A stretch of DNA of 64,000 nt from Pardosa pseudoannulata (taxonomy: Eukaryota > Arthropoda > Arachnida > Araneae > Lycosidae). Shown here one piece after another: positions 47,057-60,436 of the stretch (the stretch's first letter is position 1; the number at the start of each line of letters is the position of its first letter). Below the pieces are notes generated by a model. The model was not told where the DNA came from. It saw only the letters and a program-made list of their open reading frames with translations, and made no database searches. A program made the translations under genes and the position numbers. The stretch is from assembly GCA_032207245.1 (NCBI GenBank), contig CM063507.1:90364305-90428304 (forward strand), written 5' to 3'.

Positions 47057-47974
47057 TTAACACTAGAATTACTGTAGTATTTGTATACCTAGAATTACGG
47101 CGGGTGTCATTTTGACCTCTTGATAAGATATCGGCATATTTCTCTATATGATATAATATATTTGTGAAAAAATAAAATAACGTAAACTATGACAACTACA
47201 GTTTGTTTTTAAAAATATACAGACTTTGCAGGTATGTAGGATCAATTAAACGATTTACTACGTTATCTCTTAAACTTTGATCAGTTGGTCTCATTTCATC
47301 TTTTCCTAAATACGGAAATCCGTTTAATAAGTATTTTGTCCTAACTTCTAACCAAAGGTTTATTCCTAATTTATCGAGCTTGTTACGCATATACTGCAAA
47401 GAACGGCATCTTGTTTTTGTAGGGAATAACTGTTCATCCAACGTAATATTTTCATTTGGTTTGAAGCAAAGCTTACAGTTTTCTATAAAAGTATTCCATA
47501 CCTCGGATATTAATGTAAATTTATCGCACTACAAACGTGAAGACCTTGTTAGTTTATTTTCAAAACGAAGAAATTTCATAACTTCCGGAAACCTATCTCT
47601 ACTCATAGGTTCATGAAAAAACTTTGGTCCCCAAGTCTTGGACAACAAACTAAGAATTGGTAAGCCCTTGGCGGCTAATGCCCCCTTACGTACAACAACG
47701 CTATGAATGCTTCCAGTTTTGCTAATAAAATAGTGAAAGAGTCATTATGAAGTTTACATTTGTCTTCAACATCAGTATATAGCCTGCCGTATTTCTATAA
47801 TCATTTGTTAGGGCTAAAATAAAAAGACGATTTTCTTGAAATCTTCACTTTCTTAAATCACAATGATTTAGGAAAAGTCAAGAAAGGATGAAGATATTTG
47901 CAAAAAAATAGAAGAGTTGTCAGAGATAAAAGTTCGCTAGGTGTCAATGACCCCTTCCGTAATTCTAGTGTTAA
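47057..47974 (-). mobile_element. piggyBac-type element, catalytic-region derivative (copy 2, unit A)
   Basis: Same insertion as 19873-20799, with TTAA borders and the CACTAGAATTAC termini. The empty site is in unit B of this copy at about 49616 (aagtttaactgcttagg). Confidence 0.8.
47196..47641 (-). pseudogene. piggyBac transposase core fragment (copy 2)
   Basis: MDEQLFPTKTRCRSLQYMRN and then KLDKLGINLWLEVRTKYLLN. The first-aspartate segment is kept, and a two-residue length difference (VEVR versus VR) separates it from copy 1. Upstream pieces in other frames show MSRDRF. Inactive. Confidence 0.75.
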
Positions 47975-48763
47975 CTATTTAGTAATATTATAGTATGACC
48001 TAACAATTTAAAATAAAAATAAAATTTATTCTATGAAGTTAGGTACCTTCTAATAGTAAAACAAAAATATTATAGGAAAACGCATTGCACTTGGTATAAT
48101 CAGATACTATAGAATATAAAATGCAAGTAATTATCAAATAGCTTTGGTAATCATAGTATTATAAAAAGGTGCTGTAATATATGTATAAGAGAAATAAAAA
48201 AGCCAAAAAATAGTTTTGGTATCATTTCATATTAAAAAGTGGTTTTCACAAATAATTTTAAAGACCTTTTCCTCATTTAAAATAAATAGGAGTTTCAAAT
48301 GAACTTTCAAATACTGTACGAACCTAGTACAATCCAATTTTTAAGGAATGCATAATTTTTGTATTTAATGTATTATAAAAAATACAATAGAAAAATAAAA
48401 ATTATGTTATTCCAATCTAGCATAACATTAGGATTTTATTAAATTAGTGTTCGCAGTGATCAATTTAAAAAATTATTAATACAAAAGCTATATTTCGTGA
48501 AGACTGCACAAGATACTTGCTGAAGCCACTTTAGGTTGAATGGTTTCCCCCCCCCCTTAGGGAGCAACAATTTGGTACAGATAATGTACTCGAATACTTT
48601 GCAGCAGATTATTGGGGGGGGGGGTTGAGCTACCTTTATAAATATTCTATATTTCTAACGTATTACAAACCCTAAAGATAAGTTACGTGTCAGAGGCAGT
48701 CTTGCCAATTTGGATTCGAACTATGATCAAAATATAACATGAGTACATTACATATAGATTTGG

Positions 48764-48940
48764 TTTGGTTTGGTTTGGTTTAGTTTGGAGCTCTACGGTC
48801 TACTGTTTTGCACACGAGGGTTAATGAGACCGGGATCTACGGTTTAAAGCCGATTCCGAACATCTATGCCATAGTGGGATTCGAACCTATGAACTCCGGT
48901 ACCGACTATCAGCGCCCTAACCAATCGGCCAGTGTTCGGC
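48764..48940 (-). mobile_element. tRNA-derived SINE (copy 2, unit A)
   Basis: Target duplication catatagatttgg at 48751-48763 and 48941-48953. Same insertion as 21582-21753 with a longer (TTTGG)n tail. Confidence 0.85.
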
Positions 48941-51384
48941 CATATAGATTTGGAATATCTAAATATGGTCATAACATTTTGTTTAATTTTTCCAACATTT
49001 TTTAAATTTATGACTTTAAGACATTAGGTAACACTAATATTTTTTAAAGATTTTCCATAATTTTAAAAATTTAAAGTTTCTATAATAATAACTATTTAAG
49101 GCTACTAAATAACTACTAAACAGATGGAAAAAGGCAGAGGAAAAACAAGTCACAAAAGTTAAAATAGGTAATTATCAAAAAGGAAACTGAACACTAACTC
49201 TAAAAATTTAGAACAGGCATACGAGATAGCTTAATTATTAAAGAGCTAGCTTAATATTTTAAGCAACGAAATATATTTAAAGTTAAAGTGTATTTGCAAT
49301 ATATAAATATTAAATAAAAATAATTATTAAATTATTTGAATGTTGCAGGTATTTATAGATGTCTGAGTGGGTAAATTTAGCGTAATGATATCTAAAGCTA
49401 TGTAATGCAATAAAAAAGTAAACAATTTTAATATGGACAATTTACAAGAAATTAGCACTTATTGTCACGACTTCGTAGTAATGCACGTTTAGTTATTACA
49501 ATTTGCTGTATTGGTTTTTACCCCCCCCCCCCAAAAAAAAAAAAGTAATGCATAAATTGACTGATGCAGCTTTACCAGAGTGAACTATCTGAATACACTT
49601 ATTGCCTTTTCAAGTTTAACTGCTTAGGTATATTACGGTATGAACTAACTAATTAAAATAAAGAAAATTTATTCTATGAAGTTTCAAACCTTTTAATTGT
49701 AAAACAAAATAAATATTATAGGAAAACGCATTGTACTTGGTATAAGCAGATATTATAGAAAATGAAATGAAAGTAATTATCAAACAGCTTTGGTATTAAT
49801 AGTATTATAAAACTGTACTAATTATAAGGGAATAAAAAAGCCAAAAAAGGGTTTTGATATTTCATATCAAAAAGAAGATTTCAAAAACAATTTGAAAGAC
49901 TTTTTCCACATTTAAAATAAATTGAAATTTTAAAGCACTTTCAAATACTGTACGAACTTTGTGTAAATTCAAATTGTGAGGAATTTATAGTTTTTGGATT
50001 TCATGCATTATTTTTATAAAATAAAAATACTATAGAAAAATATAAAATTAAGTTATTCAAATCTAACATAGCATAATATTAAATTAGAGTGCAGTGATCA
50101 ATGTAATAATACACAAGAATATATTAATAAAATATATTAATACAAAAGCTAGCTTTTATGCAGGTTGCAAACTTTAGGTTGCAAAGCCCATTTGGGTTGC
50201 ATGGTTTCTTCCCACGGGGATCGACAATTCGGTACAAATGTCGTATACTAATACTTTGAATGCAGATTATTGGGTGGTTGAGCAACCGTCAAAAAATTTC
50301 TATATTTCTACGATATTACAAACTAATATTAAGTTAGTGTCAAAAGGCAGTCTTGCCAATTTGGATTCGAAATATTATCAGAATATAACCTGAGTACATA
50401 ACATATAGACCTGAAGTATTTAAATACAGCCATAAAATTTTATTTAATTTTTACAACATCTTTTAAATTTATGACTTTAAGACATTAGGTAACACTGTCT
50501 ATTTAATATTTTTTAAAAATTTTCCATAATTTTAAAAATTTAAAGTTCCTATAATAATAGTACTTAAGGCTACTAAATAACTACTAAACAGATGGAAAAA
50601 GGCAGAGGAAGAAAAACAAGTCACAAAAGTGTTAAAATAGGTAATTATCAAAAAAGAAACTGAACACTAACTTTAAAAATTTAGAACAGACATACGAGAT
50701 AGCTTAATTATTAAATACCTTGCTTAATATTTTGAGAGACGAAATATAACGCATACAATCTTTACAGCAAGTTAACTATTACAATTTTGTTAGAATACAG
50801 GTAAACGTTTTCAAATGATTATATGTTGTGGTAGAGATCAATAATATCTTTATTTTCATATCCTTAAAAGTTGGCAAGTTTGCTATTGTGGAATAATAAA
50901 GCATTTACAGGAGTATCAAACTTTGTAGTATATTAAATAGTGAGATGTTGTTCGAAAGCGGTAGTAGGAAGCAGAAGTACCTTTATACTTTTTTAAACTT
51001 AACAATTTTGATTAAAATCCTGCTGAAAATGTACTGTTAAAAATGTAATAGTAACAAGTAAAATACCAAGCTAATTAAGCAGTCAAAATTGCGTTAAAAA
51101 AGTCATTGCGTAAAAGTATACAGAACATTTAAAATGAGTAAGTTTTATGCCTGATGAGTAAAAGTTTGAAAGCATCTTATTGTGAAATAATTTAAATTAA
51201 TAGACAGAACACTATTTATTTCATTCCGAATTCGTAAGTGTACGAAGATGACTAAAAGGCACTGTATGTTTTTAAAGGTTCACCGACTTTCACAACGTTA
51301 ATGGACGAACGAACATTTGATATTCCCCACAGACTACTAAAATGTTTAAATATTAATAAAAATATATAGATAAAATTCACTTAC

Positions 51385-51465
51385 AGTTGTTTTGGCGTCC
51401 TGTTCATATTTGGACAACCTTTTCAAGGTGTCCGTAGCGTATTTGTCAGTAACTGTATTCATCAT
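51385..51465 (-). CDS. Exon 1, copy 2
   Basis: 81 nt identical to exon 1 of copy 1, including the double ATG start and the gtaagt donor. The flanking 200-400 bp on both sides is also nearly identical, unlike much of intron 1, which may mark a conserved promoter region or recent conversion. Confidence 0.7.
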
Positions 51466-53275
51466 AATAGAGAAATCAATAGAATATGAGTTTCCGTACA
51501 ACTACAAACTTTATAACTTCTCACATACTCCAGGGTTGCCAGAAAAAAATTTGGCATTATTTTTTGGCATTATATTTTTGGCAATATTTTGCATCGGAAC
51601 AACTATTGTATTTACTATATCTTTGTTTACCGGATATAGGAAGTAATTAACAACAGTTTAGTAATTATATTCTAAATTTATAGGAATTAAGAGCAATAGC
51701 TTTTTTTAAAAGATTTAGAGTTTTAGCATATAATTTTTTACTGAAACCCTTTTTAAAATTTAATTTAAAGAAGAAATAAAACATCCTAAAAGAGCGATTT
51801 TTTCTCGCCATTGTAACCCCTCGAAATAATGCACTGGGTCTTTAAATGGTAAAACAAAACCTCGTCGAATCAAAAGATTTTTTAAAGAATTTTAATGGTC
51901 AAAATTTAGAACAATGTTTGCGCATGTGTTGAATCAACAGTAGCCATGGTTCTATCGTGAACATCTGATCGAAAAGATTAAAACGTCTTTTCGAAATAGT
52001 TTAATTAAAGAACAAGTCTAATTTTTTAATGTTAGTTAAATTTTGTAGTAAATGTTAACGGCACTTATTATACATACATATGTAATACACAGATTCTATA
52101 TAGTAAATTCGATAGAAATTTATATACTTTGATTTTCAACACGATCGGTATTCTGTAATACAACAGCTTCAGAAAATGTCTGGTAAAATCAGGTACAAAA
52201 CAAGGAAAAAGACATAAAGCGCAGCTAATTATACTTTATGGGAATAATTACAGGTATTATATTTTTAAATATTTTACTAAAACCTGTGTCTAATATTGTC
52301 TGAATTCCGTATGTGTTTTAGTCTTATTTCGAATTCACGTTAGAAACAATTTTATTGTTATTGTATACAGTAAAATGTCCTTGTAAAATTTACAATAATT
52401 GTATAATGCATTTTTATAAGAAGTGCATGTACTAGAACGCTGAACAATTTCCTGTTGAAATGTGGATATTATATTACATATTAAAAATATCTACACGTGA
52501 TTGAGAATCCCCGATGATTGCGAATTTAATCTTTATAAATGTTTGAAAAAATAAGAAAGCTGATTAATATGTAAAATATATCTCAGCGGGTTTCTCTGAA
52601 AATGGTGTAAGTAAATTTTATTTTATATGGAGATATTTAAAGATTTGCACTTGAATAATTTCAAAAATAATGATATATACTATTATACTATTTTGATAAT
52701 TTCATATAAGACTAGTAATTTTACATAAAATTTATTTTTATATAAAGTTCCTAGTAAATTTTATTCACTTTTTTTTCATTTAAGTATTTTTTTAAACAAC
52801 GGACTTTGAACATTTTCAAAGAAAACGGCTCATATTTTAAATTATTCTTTAAAACAAAAAAGCCTAATTTAGCTTAAATTGATAACAGTAGAAGGATACA
52901 GATAGTTGTTAATAGTGGAAAGGGAAGCGGTAATTTCCCTTTTAACTAGCAGCCTTAATATTTTGCTAGATCATGAATTTTTTTCTAAAATTTATGGACC
53001 CTGTGTTACTAACTTTCTTTACCCCATCGGGTCGCTTTTTAAAGTACATTCAGTGTCTCTAATACCATTTACCTAAGGCTCGTTTTAACAAAAATGAAGT
53101 AGAAACAGGTATAGAAGAAGTGTCAGGTGATTTTAAAGGTATTTTGTTAAATGGAGTATATTTTTCATTCCTCTTTCTGATTGTTAGGAAAGAAGCATAA
53201 GACTTAGTCGTGCCAAGAAATGTTTAATCCATGAGAATGCTAATTTTATTATTCACTTTCTTGTGAAAGGGCTGG
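51466..53275. other. Upstream region of the gene (copy 2)
   Basis: Counterpart of 24304-26097, AT-rich, no supported gene. Confidence 0.5.
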
Positions 53276-53436
53276 AAGATTACCGAATTGGTAGAGTACT
53301 CTTTGCTGGTGGAGGTTTTGTGTTCCTATTGCAAAGTCAACAGCGATTTTTGGATTCGATTCGAAGCAATAGATCCTGGTCTCATAAGTCCAATGGAAGA
53401 AAAACAGTAGACCGTATTGCTTCAAACCAACCAATT
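53276..53436 (+). mobile_element. Diverged SINE beside the duplication end (copy 2)
   Basis: Same as 26098-26258. Homology between the copies stops at 53470, just right of its tail. Confidence 0.6.
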
Positions 53437-53470
53437 AACTCTTCATAGACTTAGATTTTATAGATTTTCA

Positions 53471-55324
53471 CAGATTGTGGCTGTGGCGCGACGCACGTGA
53501 GCAGTGTACTTCGACGGGATTAGTGCACGGTTGAGTGGCCCAATACTCGCGATCTGCCCACCGGGATAAGTCTGGAGGGCCGCACGGACATATGGGCCAG
53601 GGTTTGGTACTTGTTTGTACTTATTCCGTTCGAGTTTAAAAAAAATTAAACCATAATTCCTGATGACTGTTTTAATTGGATATAATTTTTATCACGATGT
53701 ACTTAAAGAGTGACATAGTACTAGGAAGACTAACTTGTTTTGTTTTGCACATGAATGTTTGTCGCAGTTTCTTATAGAAAAATATGGGTCATAGAGCAAT
53801 CTTGAAGAGGGGTAGCGTGCATCCTATGGTTATTCTTTTTAAGTACAAAAGTAGAGCATATCTGTGAGTGCTTAAAAAATTGCTTAAAGAATAAGTTTTT
53901 TGACTTTTTAAAAGTCAGACGGCTATTGATATACATGCAGGTATTTAACTTCCCTCTCAACACGTTGTGTGCGACTACATTTCTGGATAATATCTTGTCA
54001 TAACAAATTTGCCACGACAAACGTGAAGCAACACTCGTTCAAGTTAGACGGAACATAATCGACCATTCCTTTGTAACGCAATTTTGCTGCAAAACTGTGG
54101 CAAACTTGCCATGTCAATCTCGAAGCAAGCGAAGATTGACGTCATTGCTTGAGAGTTAGGATAAGGAACGCATTTGCATGCGTTTCCCGGCCAAATAGGA
54201 GAGAGACTACAAACATACTATTCCGCAAGCTGCAAAAGATCTCTGAAAAATTTTTATTATTTTAATTATTCAAATTGGTTATTTTTTTAAAGTAACATTT
54301 CTCTATAATATATAACTATCTAAAATTTCGAATTTAAAAGGAGTGTTAATTTTATTAATTCCCTAAGTAATGTTTTCGTTTTCAAGCAGGTGTTGTCGGC
54401 TATGTTAAAATTATGTTGAAAATTTTAATTTTTAAGTAAATTTTTCTCTAATTTTTGAAGGATTTATAACGTTTTGTTCTAGTTTTTTTCTTTTCAGGCC
54501 GTTTGAATATAGAATTTAAATACTTTAAATTATCTTCAATGGTCATTAAACCTTTTTCCTCTATATAAAGTATTATTTCAAACAGTTTCTTAGATGGCTC
54601 TATGCTTCATAACATGGACTTCTAATGTGCCTCTGTTTTCTAATTTTAATTAGATTTTGTTGGAATTAATAATACCGAGATTAAAATGTCTTTACTACCT
54701 ACATAGCATTATTTTAATAGCTTTCGATTACTATGAAAGAAAAACATGAAACACTCTGCTAGAATAGTTATATGGGTTTGAGCTGGGATGTATATAAATA
54801 AAGTATCTATATATTCATTATTTTTATTATATTGCATTTGTTTTGCAACAATAATAGAAAATTACTTTATTATGTTATTAGTTTTGACGGGTGGACAATC
54901 ATTCAGAGACAGCTTATTATTTTAAATATATTTATTTTTATAACTAAAATAATAAACACGAAATATACAGGCGAACATAAATCCATCAATGTGATATGAA
55001 GTACACACGTATATATACAAAAAAAAACATAACGAAGTAGCAGTTCCTATTGGTTTATTTAAAGAAACAATTTACATATCGATTATGTGCTGCCAACCTC
55101 AAATGGCCAACACTCGGCCCCATTTGGCAGGACATTATCAAAATACATTTCTAAGAAAAAGTTTATTTTATCCAAAATTAACTCTCTAAGGACGACAAGA
55201 GCAGATGATTTTACTATCCTTAAGTCCTTAAGTTTTCAGCAGGTGAAAATGTAAAATGGACTGCCCCATTATCCCAATTTCTTTCGCTTCTTCCTGCAAA
55301 ATGACCCATCTCCCTTCTTCCCGG
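53471..55324. other. Single-copy region right of the duplication
   Basis: 53471-53620 is an isolated GC-richer patch with no open frame and no identified family. 54008-54240 contains repeated ttgccac/gcaaac and gaagcaagc motifs (inverted pieces such as tcaatct and agattga), possibly an old MITE. The rest is AT-rich with no gene. Confidence 0.45.
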
Positions 55325-55495
55325 GAACGATGTTCGAATGGTAGAGCGCTGCTCTTCGAAACCGGAGTTCCTGGTTTCGAATCCCACTGCGGGCATGGAT
55401 GTTTGTAGCCGTTCGGAATCGGCTTTAAGCTGTAGGTCCTGGTCTCATTAGCCCTCGTGTGCAAAACAACAGACCGTAGCGCTCCAAACCAAACC
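55325..55495 (+). mobile_element. tRNA-derived SINE, plus orientation
   Basis: Head with box-A-like atggtagagcgctgctcttc and box-B-like ggtttcgaatcccac, then the shared body (ggctttaagctgtaggtcct, ctcattagccctcgtgtg) and a (CCAAA)n tail. The head differs from the other copies in the window, which begin ccgattggtt, so two head types share one body. Confidence 0.85.
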
Positions 55496-56469
55496 TAAAC
55501 TTAAAACCCTTCTTCCCGGAAAATGGACTCCGGAGCCATGAATGAAGTAGGAGGGTCACAGATGTCATCTTAAATAGATTGTGTTTCTTTACTTCTCCAC
55601 GTGGAAACTGCTGTCCAAATGATACATGATGAAAACTAATCAACCTGTACTTCTAGAATATACTCATGTTTTTAATATATTTCAGTAAGTACGGAGTTGA
55701 AAATAAATTGATGGGCAGGTGTATGTCGGAATTAAAGTTTTAAGACCATTTGTAAAGTATTACTTAATAAGCGAAGAACAGAAAGCTTTTAATATTCAAG
55801 GAAAAAATTAGTTGTATTTAGAAAAGTTGAGCAACTATTGTACATTTGTGTATGTGAGTGTGTGTGTATACATAAAAATATCAAATTTGATAAATAACCA
55901 GTTAGTATCCTCCCCCCCCTCCCGAAAAACCTCACTCTGAAATACATTCTGCTATCATAACTCAATTCTTATATTTTCACTACGTTATCAATAAAATTCA
56001 TTTAAGAGAAAAAATAATGCATTGAATCAATAATAAAAACAAAATTGTTTACTATAAATCTATAATTTTAACTAGCTTATGTATATATAAAATACATTTA
56101 AACTAAACTTCAAAATATTAGCTTAATATAAGTTTAGAATTATCTTAGAGAATAAAAAGAAAGTAAAAATTCATTGCTAAGGAAAACACCTAAAAATGTG
56201 GTCAAGCTTTGCTACAGGCAATAATCAATCAAATTGTCAACTGCTCATAAAGACGGGGTAAGTGAAAAGAAAACCCCTGCTAGATAAATCTATCACCTTT
56301 ATTTTTTATCCTTCCGGCCAAGCCCATCTTTAAGTTCTTTGGCGGGTATGGGCCGAAGTCGTCCCCAGGAAGTTAATGGTTATGTAAGGAAGTCCGTTAA
56401 ATTATTTTTACTATCAATATATTTTAAAATAAATAAATTTTCTTCTGACTGTTGTCTAATCAATTTGTA
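55496..56469. other. Non-coding stretch
   Basis: AT-rich. Short tgtgtgtgtg and cccccctccc runs near 55850-55925. A few GC-richer bases at 56310-56380 may belong to the 3' end (LTR side) of the neighbouring copia element. No gene supported. Confidence 0.4.
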
Positions 56470-59400
56470 TTTTATACGGATGTGTTTAGTTTTATTTTTT
56501 TTTCAACGAGATTTTTAGAAAAGCATATTGCTGCCTGGTTATCACAATATTGTACTGGTACATGTACATTTACATTTGGCAAGAGTTTACATTCTTCAAT
56601 TACATTACAATACCATATCAATTCTTTCACACTTTCAGTTAAGGAAACCAATTCACACTCCATCGAATTTAGTGGTATATATTTTTATTTACTTGTTTTC
56701 CAACTAAAAGGAATACCTGCAAAATACATTATATATCCCCTTGAACTATGTATGTTAGTTAAGTGGCAACCCCAGTTGGCATCACAATATGCTTTTAACT
56801 GAGAATTATTTGTTTTTGATATATTTATTTTTAAGTTTTAATATTAAACACGTAATTCGCAATATTTACTACAATAGTCCATTGTTGATAAGTCTAAGAA
56901 TTACAAAATTGAGGCATCGTATTTACGGCAAATGAAATATCAGGTCTACTTCTGCTTGCAATAAACGATAAACATCCTATCAATGTACGATAAGGATCAT
57001 CACTTTACTTTAAAAAATTTCAGCTTCTTTAACTTTGTTCAAAAATTTTATACCTCATTTAAAAGGCAAGTTTACACTTGTTCTTGGCAATCCTTCAAAA
57101 TATTTAATTATTCTATGTACGTACTTTGATGAAGAAATACCTTTCCATATATACATTCAAAATTAACTCCCAATAAATGGTGAATCTTTCCCAAATCAGG
57201 CACATCTAAGTTACATTTAAGAAAATTGATTTTATCTTGCAATACATTTTGTGTTTTACCAAATAAAATTAAGTCGTCTACGTATACTAACAAACCTACA
57301 TATTTTCTTAACTTGTAAACACAGTTGCACAAAAGTAAATTTTAAATCCAAGTTTCTTTAAAATATAATATAATTCGGCATTCCAAACCCTACCGCTTTG
57401 ATGTAATCCATAAATTGCTTTATTTAATTTACAAATTTTATTTCCCTCGCCTTTAATCTCAAAACCTTTTGGTTGCAGCATGTATACAGGTTCTGCTAAC
57501 GTTCCGTATAAAGAAGCTGATTTTATATCTAAATGAGGATGTTTCCAAAACATTACACTTACTAACATTATAAAAACTAGTCCTATGATAGCAAAATTTA
57601 CAACAGGGGAAAATGTAACTGTGTAATCAGCACCCAATTTCTGTTTATATCCTTGAGCTATAACCTGGCTTTATATTTTTCAATGTTATTTTGATCATCT
57701 TTTTTTATTGTATATACCCAGCGACTACCTAAAATATTTACATTAGGCGGGGGAGTTACTAAAATCCAAACTTTTCTTTTATTCATCATGTCAATCTCAA
57801 CTGACATGGCTTTTTCCCATTCATTCTTATTTGGAAAATTATTCAAGTCTTCATACCTTTTTGGTTCTTCAACATTATAGACCTTAGCACGATATATATC
57901 CTTCAAATTTACATTAATTTTTCATTCTGATTGTCAAGAATTTCTTTAGTTTTTGATATTGGTTCGGGTTTAAAAGAAAAAAAAACATCAGGGTCCTATT
58001 GTATTCCTTTCTCTTTACAGTACTTTTCAACTTCATTTTTAGACCTAAGTCTGATATTTGTATTAGGCGAAAAATAGTATACATCAGTCCGATTACTCGA
58101 TGTTCTAGGAACTTGATTTCTTGTCCGCTTTGAAATATCTAATGTTTCCTCTTTAACTTTTGTTTCGGGATACACTATTTCGTGACGATAGATTAATCTC
58201 CTATCAATTCTGAATATAGCATATTCACAACACTGATTTTTACCGAACAACGTTTTTACCCCACTTTTACTCTCATCAGTTATAACATTAATAGTTTCAA
58301 CAACGCATTTATCCCTTGAGATCCAAATCCTATATTCTTTAATATTCATCGCGTAGCCTACTAAAATTCCAACATTAGCTGTATTATTTAGTTTACTTCT
58401 CTTTAACTTCAGTATGTGAACATACGCTAACGAGCCAAATATTAGGAAATGGTTAATAGGGGGTTTATAGCCACTCCACATCTCCATTGGAGTTAGACCT
58501 CGAGTAAGTTTGAGTGCACATCCATTCCGTATATGTACATATGTTTGAAAAGCTTCCACCCAAAATCTTTGTTGTAAGCCACTACCATGAAGTAAAGCTC
58601 TCACGCCTTCCATAGCTGTTCTATTAAAACGTTCGGCCCCCCCATTCTGTTGAGATGTGTAAACAGCCGTTCTTTCGGCCCTTATACCGAAGGTTTTTAA
58701 GTAAGATTCGAATTCTTTATGGCAAAAATCTAGACCATTATCTGTTCTCATGGATTTAAATTTACAATTCAGTTCTTGCTCAGCTGTACCTATATATGTT
58801 TTAAAACAGTCGAATACGTCGGATTTACGTTTAACTGTGAATACTTCAATTTTAAGAGAAATCGTCTATAATAGATAAAAAAATATTTACTGTCTTCCAA
58901 CGACGGAACTTGAGATGGTCCCCAAAGGTCTAAATTCAACTTATGTAAAACATATTAGCCTATCATTGTTATGCTTTAACGTAAATCTAGTTGATTTTGT
59001 AATTTGGCAAAACTGAACACTTACCAATTTTTCCTTAAGATTTTGTAATCCCTTTACACTATTTTTACTACTCATTTCTGCAATTAAACGCTTAGTTACA
59101 TGGCCAAATCGTCTATGCCAGTAATTTATATCGGTTTAACATAAAAACATTGTTGAAATATTTCTTGTTTATGATAATTAGATACCTCATACATTATAAC
59201 AACTTTCCTATTCTATGAAATATTATAAAGTATTCATTCTAATCAGTATGAATAATCATTTTGTTATGCCATACAATTTTATAACTAAGTCAATATTAGC
59301 TGTCCCAATAAGATTTCTAATCATATTAAGGGCATAAAATAAATTTTTTAAAGTTAATTTTATATATTTATTATTAATTTTAACATAGAAAATAACCTAC

Positions 59401-59560
59401 CCCATAAATTTCAGATTCAGTTTTTTTCACCTGTAAGTACTGGTGTGGATAGAGGTCCGAACATCTCAAACCACTATTTTTGATTAAAAAAGTGACCAGT
59501 TGCAGCACTGTCCACTAACCACTCTTTTAATTGAGGTGTCGTTTTGAGTGAATCCATATA
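56470..59560 (-). pseudogene. Ty1/copia retrotransposon pol, decayed
   Basis: The minus strand holds the full copia order in broken frames. Protease with DSAATGHFF near 59500. A GAG-pre-integrase part (HRRFGHVTKRLI) near 59100. Integrase core at 58751-57996, with MRTDNGLDF, TSQQNGGAERFNRT and a C-terminal region. Start of RVT_2 at 57906-57658 (NEWEKAMSVEID, ILGSRWVYTIKKD). RT at 57637-57108 with DYTVTFSPVV, CKLNKAIYGLHQ and LVYVDDLILFGK. RNase H at about 56800-56472 with CDNQAAICFSKN. Several frame changes and stops inactivate it. Gag and LTRs were not recognised. The protease-integrase-RT-RNase H order is the copia hallmark. Confidence 0.9.
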
Positions 59561-60436
59561 AATGTAATTTCATATAATTTTAATTTCTCTTTATCTGTAA
59601 TAATTGAAAATTTTCTACTTGTGCTCTGAAATTTTCAAGTCAATATCTTAATTAGTTTTCTTGGCGGATTAATGAAAATGCTTAATTTCTTTTATTTTTT
59701 GCTGTAAAATCAGGTGTACACGTGCTTTTTTTCCTTTTTGAAATAAAGTTGCTTTTTTCATTAGGTATTAATATCTTGGTTAATGCTAAAAAATTTAAAT
59801 CTGGGCCTAAGGTGTATGAAGCCCTGACTATGCTCTGACAAATTTTCAGACTTTTGTGTGTGTTGGTTTTTGATTGTCATTGCTAACACACAGATAGTGA
59901 AGCTTGAAAACACACAATTTAATAATAAAATTAATTATTTTTGATGTTTTCTTTTTTTTTTCTGTTTCAGAATGCAAAGACATGTAAAGAGATTGGAGAG
60001 TTATTTTTAATTTTCATTCTACATTAATTTGTAATTTTAATTATTCTGTATTATGTCACAATAAAGTTTGTAATTGTTTTATAGCCTGTACTGTGTTAAT
60101 ATACCTTTGTCTTTAATTTTTTGACTATTACGATAAGCAAAATAAACCAAAAATTCAGTTATATGACATATTTTTATTTTCACAAGTCAAGCTCACAGAC
60201 ACACTTAAAAGATTTCTTTAAACATTATATTTCATTTAATAGTTAGGCTAAAAAAGTTAAGACGAGAAAAATGTTTCAAAACTTTATTTAAATCGTTTAA
60301 TTAATGGTAAATTCAGGAAACTAGTTTTCATAGAAATTGTTTATAATTAATCAGGAAAAATAAAGTTTCTATTTTCCAAAAACTATTTTTTTCTGTTATT
60401 TCCAGTTTAATTACAAAGCATAACCAAGATAGCAAA
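59561..60436. other. Non-coding stretch right of copia
   Basis: This is the expected place of copia gag and 5' LTR, but nothing gag-like (no CCHC knuckle) is visible. AT-rich with no supported gene. Confidence 0.4.

Larger units (their letters stand above)
46760..50755. repeat. Internal tandem duplication, units A and B (copy 2)
   Basis: Unit A is about 46760-49270, with the piggyBac element and SINE. Unit B is about 49320-50755, with a diverged landmark block (gggatcgacaattcggtac) and no SINE. Unit B here looks like the ancestral, independently diverged form, in contrast to copy 1. Confidence 0.75.
37882..51384 (-). other. Intron 1, copy 2 (about 13.5 kb)
   Basis: Same order of transposons as intron 1 of copy 1, plus a hAT element, a SINE and a duplicated gypsy segment. 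38434-40823 and 50756-51384 hold no supported gene. Confidence 0.6.
28069..53470. repeat. Large duplicated segment, copy 2 (about 25.4 kb)
   Basis: Homologous to 1631-26292. Copy-specific changes: an extra hAT (44958-46008), an extra SINE (43625-43762), tandem doublings at 31455-31885 and 42271-43150, and loss of the segment equivalent to 10949-11368. The right border with new sequence is at 53470. Confidence 0.95.

Noticed and set aside
56452..56802. 116-codon plus-strand frame
   Set aside because: It is antisense to the copia RNase H region, whose minus-strand motifs (CDNQAAICFSKN) are clear.
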